Shown here: positions 60,218-64,000 of the stretch, in pieces
Numbering within the stretch: position 1 is the first letter of the stretch
How the letters are laid out: every line of letters begins with the position of its first letter
Assembly: GCF_000149955.1 (NCBI RefSeq)
Contig: NC_030999.1
Location: 715,136-779,135, forward strand
DNA length: 64,000 bases
Source: Fusarium oxysporum f. sp. lycopersici 4287
Lineage: Eukaryota; Ascomycota; Sordariomycetes; Hypocreales; Nectriaceae
Reading direction: 5' to 3'
Program-made: the position numbers and the translations under genes
The notes under the pieces: generated by a model
Database searches by the model: none
What the model was told of the DNA's origin: nothing
What the model saw: only the letters and a program-made list of their open reading frames with translations

Positions 60218-61952
60218 ATGACGAGAATGCCATGTTCCTCCTATTCACAACCACCCGAGCCTCAAGCTGGAATAGGACTAGGAACCATTCTTACCATTTA
60301 CATAACTTGCATCATCAACGGTATGTTACCTAAAGAGTTTAGCCAAGGGAGCTAGCTGATCGGTAATGCTAATCACCGTCATGCCAGGGTTCGACGTAAG
60401 TAACGTTGCCAACATCCAACCACAGCTTTACGAGGCATTCGGTCATATCGAGTTTCTTCCTTGGATTGGGCTCTCTTACTCCCTTGCCAACTTTGCTACA
60501 TTAGCCTTTGCTCGTAACGTCATCGATGTTTTCAATATACGTTACGTGTATATCATCAGCATCGCTATATTTTTTGTTGGAGCGACCCTGGCGGGCGCGA
60601 CGGGCAACATCTCCACGGTCATCGCTGGCCGAGCGATCATGGGGATTGGAGGCTCGATCTGCCAAAACTGGTGAGCAAGATCTCAGTCCTCTCTACTTCG
60701 TTCCGTCGTTTCCAGCCCCGCGTGGCGCATACTGAATGCTCATTGCAGTGCCATATCATACTTTGCCATGTACGCGACCGACAGTCAAAGTCCTCTCCTC
60801 TATGGCATCATGAGTGGGCTGTGGGCCATTGTCCTTGTAGTAGGAGGCCCAGTAGGCAGCGCCTTTGTGCAGAGCTCTGCCACGACCTGGCGTTGGGCTT
60901 TCTTCATCAATCTACCTTTCCTGGGCCTTGCCATCATCTGCGCCCTGATTTTTGTGCCAGGCAGACCCGAAACCAATAATCTTCCTCTGCGAGATTGTCT
61001 TGCTGATATTGACATATTGGGGATCGTCCTTCAAGTAGCTACAACCGTACTCTTCGCCATCGCGGCCACCTTCTCCGGCCCGGTATGGGAATGGAGCTCG
61101 GCGCCCTGTATCGCTATCTGGACTACGTTCGCTGTTGTGCTTGCTGCTTGGGTTGTTCAACAACTTCGCAGTTACCAGAAGCGACCTCGCCATCAGGTGG
61201 TCCCCATCAAAATCATGGCTCGGCGTCATATGATACCTCTATGGGTAGCATCAGGTTGCGCCGGTGCTACCTACGCCATCATGCTCTACTATATGCCACT
61301 GTTCTATGCCTTCTCAAAGGGGCTGAGTGCGCTACAACAAACCGTGCGTCTCTTACCTTTTGTTCTCCCTTTCATCGTCACCGTGGTCATCATCGCTGCT
61401 TGTCTGCCAAGAGTAAAGCACTACGGTTTAATCTACCTTGCTGGCGGTGCCATCACACTCGGATCGGCAACAGCCCTTGCTACTACTCTTGCACCAAATG
61501 TTTCCGAAAGTAAGGTTATGGGCCTCACAGCTCTAGTGGGCGTGGGACTTGGCCTACACTTTCAGCACAGCAATGCCATCTCGAACCGGATTCACAAAGA
61601 CCTCCGAGATCGAATTGAAGGCGCTGCGCTTCTGAACATGAGCCTGATGGGTGGTATCTCTATGGCATTGATCATTGCAGGTGCTGTCTATGAAAACCGC
61701 GGCATGTCGTTGCTAAAGTCGGCTCTTGGGTCATTCGATTATGATGAAGGAGACCTGCGCGAGGCACTTGCAGGCGTCTCGCGGGATACGGGGGGAGGAG
61801 ATGAGGCTCATAGTATGATAGCATATGGCGCTAACGCAACATGTAAAGCCATTGCTCTCTTGTTCTATATTGTCGCCTCCAGCGGCGCTCTCTGCTTAGC
61901 ATGCGGCGTACTCGCCGTATTTGGTCGTTCTCGAGCGAAGAAGTCGCAATAG
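60218..61952 (+). CDS. MFS transporter, DHA2-type drug:H+ antiporter, three exons, 529 aa
   Basis: Exon 1 is 60218-60320 (ATG, MTRMPCSSY), intron 1 60321-60387 (67 nt, GTATGT, GCTAATC, CCAG), exon 2 60388-60670, intron 2 60671-60748 (78 nt, GTGAGC...TGCAG), exon 3 60749-61952. All joins are in phase (CIIN-G-FDVSN; CQN-C-AISYF). Family features: a first-helix FDVSNVANIQP, a substrate-loop IRYVYIISI, GRAIMGIGGS, then motif C-like GLWAIVLVVGGPVGSAF and WRWAFFINLP typical of DHA2/TRI12-like pumps. About 13-14 helices are expected in the plasma membrane, exporting toxic compounds or a siderophore-like substrate. Substrate is unknown and no biosynthetic cluster is nearby. Confidence 0.88.
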
Positions 61953-62777
61953 TGGATGTATGTTGCATAAGCAAGGATCAGTGGATCATGGCAGAACGGT
62001 AAAAAGGCTGGTTGAAGGGTCATAGTGGTAATAAGACAGAAGCTAGTAACTACCCAAAACCTAACGAAGACCTTGTGCCCTCTAGGTTAATATTCCTCAT
62101 GTGGCTATTTGATCAGACTTCACAGGGGTTTTGGTCGGCACCAAGAGTTACAGTCACACATAGAATATCAATCTCGTAGTTATAATCGCCATCACGATCC
62201 GGTATGCCTTTCAAAGTGACCCCTTCAGTCTTTTATTTGTAGAACAAACTTTGTTGTGAACAGGCATTGTTGTTCAGGCTAACTGCTGATAAAACCACCA
62301 GGGGAGTATCGCCTTCTGCTCCTTCTGCCTAATTCGGCCTCGATTCCTGGGCCATACATTAGTGAAGGCTGAGAGGTCTGGTGTTGTGAACGGACATTAT
62401 CACTTACCCTAGACTATTGGAAGCGGGAATGGTTAGTATGATCTTAAGAACGTCTAATCCGAGCTCGATGCATCAGAATATAGCGTAGTTCGTTTACATA
62501 ATCTATCATAGACGTGGATGTTGTATAACTGAAACTCTGGGCTGACTCTATCTCGCTGACCTGGTATATTGCTAAGGTAATTTGAGGTATATAAGGGACT
62601 TGGTTTGAAGAAAAACTTCTGGTTCGCACTTCAGCCCTACTTTCATCCAGAGCCAAGCAACCACTCAATTCATCGCCAAGCTGGCTTGAAATCCTTAACC
62701 AAATACCATCAACTATTCCGATATTTGTCGCCCTTCACAACGTCGTGTCAACTGCCGATTCATATACCAACGCGATA
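61953..62777. other. intergenic, candidate TATA at its right side
   Basis: No gene recognised. GGTATATAAGGGA near 62586-62598 is a plausible TATA about 185 bp before the ATG at 62778. Confidence 0.4.
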
Positions 62778-63344
62778 ATGGCGCAGCAACTCGAGAATCA
62801 TGCTCTCAACTTTCATGAAGAAAACTTTTCATGCAAGAGAATGACAGCAAACTTGCTTCATTTTCACCGAGATGCAATGCGGCGTTCTGATACATATCAT
62901 AGCATGATACAGACAATCCTTGCGTTCGGGCACGTTGATGTTTATATCCGCGAGCACCTCGAACACCATTTGGCGAGAGTGATTTCGACATTCGATCAGA
63001 GGTTCGGCACGCATCGTACGAGGATAGAGATATCTCGCAGCGCTATTGAGGCCCAGGCTTGCATGGTTCCCCAAACTCAGCGTTCAAAGATTATCGAAAT
63101 ATTAGCCATCAGTTACCTTATTCACGGCGTTCGCAAAGCCTTGCGATTCGATACACAGGAGAACCCACTTAGGGTTCCAGGACACCATCAAACAGAAGAC
63201 GACAGACTCTTTGTAGAGAGAGATGAATTTGTGTTGCGGGAGGAGCGAGATAGCACCATGCTCTCACAACCTGATGGAGAAGATGTATTGGGAACATACA
63301 TGGGCAACCCGTTTAAACGGTCGAATATTTCCTCAAACGTTTGA
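62778..63344 (+). CDS. hypothetical helical protein, 3' end probably cut by a hAT element
   Basis: ATG (MAQQLENHALNFHEENF) opens a 188-codon frame. It is largely helical (LLHFHRDAMRRSDTYHSMIQ; DVYIREHLEHHLARVI) with an acidic tail. No family recognised. The last dozen codons (NPFKRSNISSNV) are read from an AAACG-repeat region that looks like the end of the neighbouring hAT element, so the native C-terminus may be lost. Confidence 0.45.
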   Translation: MAQQLENHALNFHEENFSCKRMTANLLHFHRDAMRRSDTYHSMIQTILAFGHVDVYIREHLEHHLARVISTFDQRFGTHRTRIEISRSAIEAQACMVPQTQRSKIIEILAISYLIHGVRKALRFDTQENPLRVPGHHQTEDDRLFVERDEFVLREERDSTMLSQPDGEDVLGTYMGNPFKRSNISSNV

Positions 63345-63420
63345 ACGGTTCAAAAATATTGCAAACGGTTAAACGAACGAATAAACGATTTAAACGAACA
63401 AATGAACGATTTATGACGGT
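63305..63420. repeat. AAACG/CGTTTAAACG repeats, probable hAT subterminal region
   Basis: Dense repeats of AAACG and its inverse: CCGTTTAAACGG, AAACGTTTGAACGG, AAACGGTTAAACG, TAAACGATTTAAACG. Such motifs next to hAT ends bind transposase. The other end and the 8-bp target duplication would lie outside the window. Confidence 0.5.
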
Positions 63421-63443
63421 GAGAAATATCCACCGCGCCTGCT

Positions 63444-64000
63444 CTAATACCAGTCGAAATAATGGCCACTATCATCGTCAACGTCCTGAGAGTCACCCTC
63501 CGGCCGTGGGATTCCGATTAAACCCATCCCGTTCTCATGCAGAGGCTGTATGAGTCCTTGACGCAACCAATTGCCCGTACATTCAATCATCTCGATAGTT
63601 TTGCATGTGATTCGTAATCTATCCCATGAATATGTTCTTCTTGCCCCAGAAAACGTCCTCTCCGGCTCCGATGACTCTGCTGGGATAGAAAGAATGCAAA
63701 TAGCCATGCGGCTAAGTTTCGGATACTGCTTTCTCTGCTGTGGTTGACACCACCACTCCAGAGGCGTACAATCCGGAGGGATATCTGTTGCATCAACGTT
63801 GATGAAGCTAGTGAAATCATCCCTAACACTCGCGTTAATACTCCTAACCTCCAGCTTCTTTGATAGTATCGCGAGTTGATTTGGCTTCTTTGCCAGCGGT
63901 GGTGGCATCGACGTCGGGGTGGAGGGATGGTCGCTGGGTTGCTCGTAATTAAATTCCATTTGCCAGAATGCTGTGGCCGAGGCAATAGTATCTTCATGCC
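63444..64000 (-). CDS. hAT transposase, C-terminal part (runs off the window)
   Basis: The minus-strand frame is open from the window edge (about 63990) to the stop at 63444. After a low-complexity linker it contains the hAT dimerisation domain: CTPLEWWCQPQQRKQYPKL, RMAICILSIPAESSEPERTFSG and RLRITCKTIEMIEC. The motif IPAESSEPERTFS is diagnostic. The RNase H-like catalytic core should lie to the right, outside the window. The frame seems undamaged here. Confidence 0.88.
   Translation of the reverse strand, partial: HEDTIASATAFWQMEFNYEQPSDHPSTPTSMPPPLAKKPNQLAILSKKLEVRSINASVRDDFTSFINVDATDIPPDCTPLEWWCQPQQRKQYPKLSRMAICILSIPAESSEPERTFSGARRTYSWDRLRITCKTIEMIECTGNWLRQGLIQPLHENGMGLIGIPRPEGDSQDVDDDSGHYFDWY

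Overview
The window is a transposon-rich stretch of a filamentous ascomycete (Pezizomycotina) genome. Short introns of 45-78 nt with GTAAGT/GTATGT-like donors and CTRAC-like branch sites, fungal gene families (DHA2-type MFS pump, TM2 protein, NACHT relic, small secreted Cys-rich protein) and fungal transposon types (Hop-like MULE, Copia, Helitron, Tc1, hAT, Tad-like LINE) all point there. Order and genus cannot be resolved from the sequence alone. It reads as an accessory or subtelomere-like compartment: few housekeeping-type genes, many relics, nested insertions, and two 100-N assembly gaps (10890-10989 and 51594-51693).

Layout. 1-4.2 kb: gene relics (an orphan CxxC fragment, a NACHT fragment, a C-terminal piece of a conserved fungal protein) and two solo LTRs. 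4.2-9.9 kb: complete Copia-1, with identical 152-bp LTRs, a CTTTC target duplication and an open 1378-aa polyprotein. 10-13.1 kb: kinase-like relic, gap, then a second partial copy of Copia-1 that carries the same right flank. 13-16 kb: two orphan genes. 16.2-25.2 kb: Hop-like Mutator element (98-bp TIRs, 9-bp target duplication) whose transposase gene is split by Copia-2 (135-bp LTRs, TGCCC duplication). 25.3-32.6 kb: orphan gene island: a PD-(D/E)XK nuclease-like protein, a convergent pair with overlapping stop codons bracketed by related tandem arrays, and a large NLS plus C2H2 protein. 33-36.7 kb: repeats and mutated relics (aspartic protease, RNase H). 36.8-38.2 kb: Tc1-like element. 38.8-46 kb: orphan coiled-coil gene and a Helitron with one nonsense codon. 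46.3-47 kb: secreted Cys-rich gene. 47.6-55.1 kb: MITE, solo LTR, SINE-like repeat, LINE 3' end and Copia-3. 55-64 kb: more ordinary genes (TM2 protein, four-TM protein, MFS transporter), an orphan, and the 3' end of a hAT element running off the right edge.

The three Copia families have unrelated LTRs but the same primer-binding site, complementary to the anticodon region of initiator tRNA-Met. This suggests all three prime like Drosophila copia. Several exon joins were worked out by hand. They turn apparently fragmented frames into single genes at 27.7-28.9, 29.9-32.6, 46.3-47.0, 57.3-57.8 and 60.2-62.0 kb, and in the Tc1 transposase.
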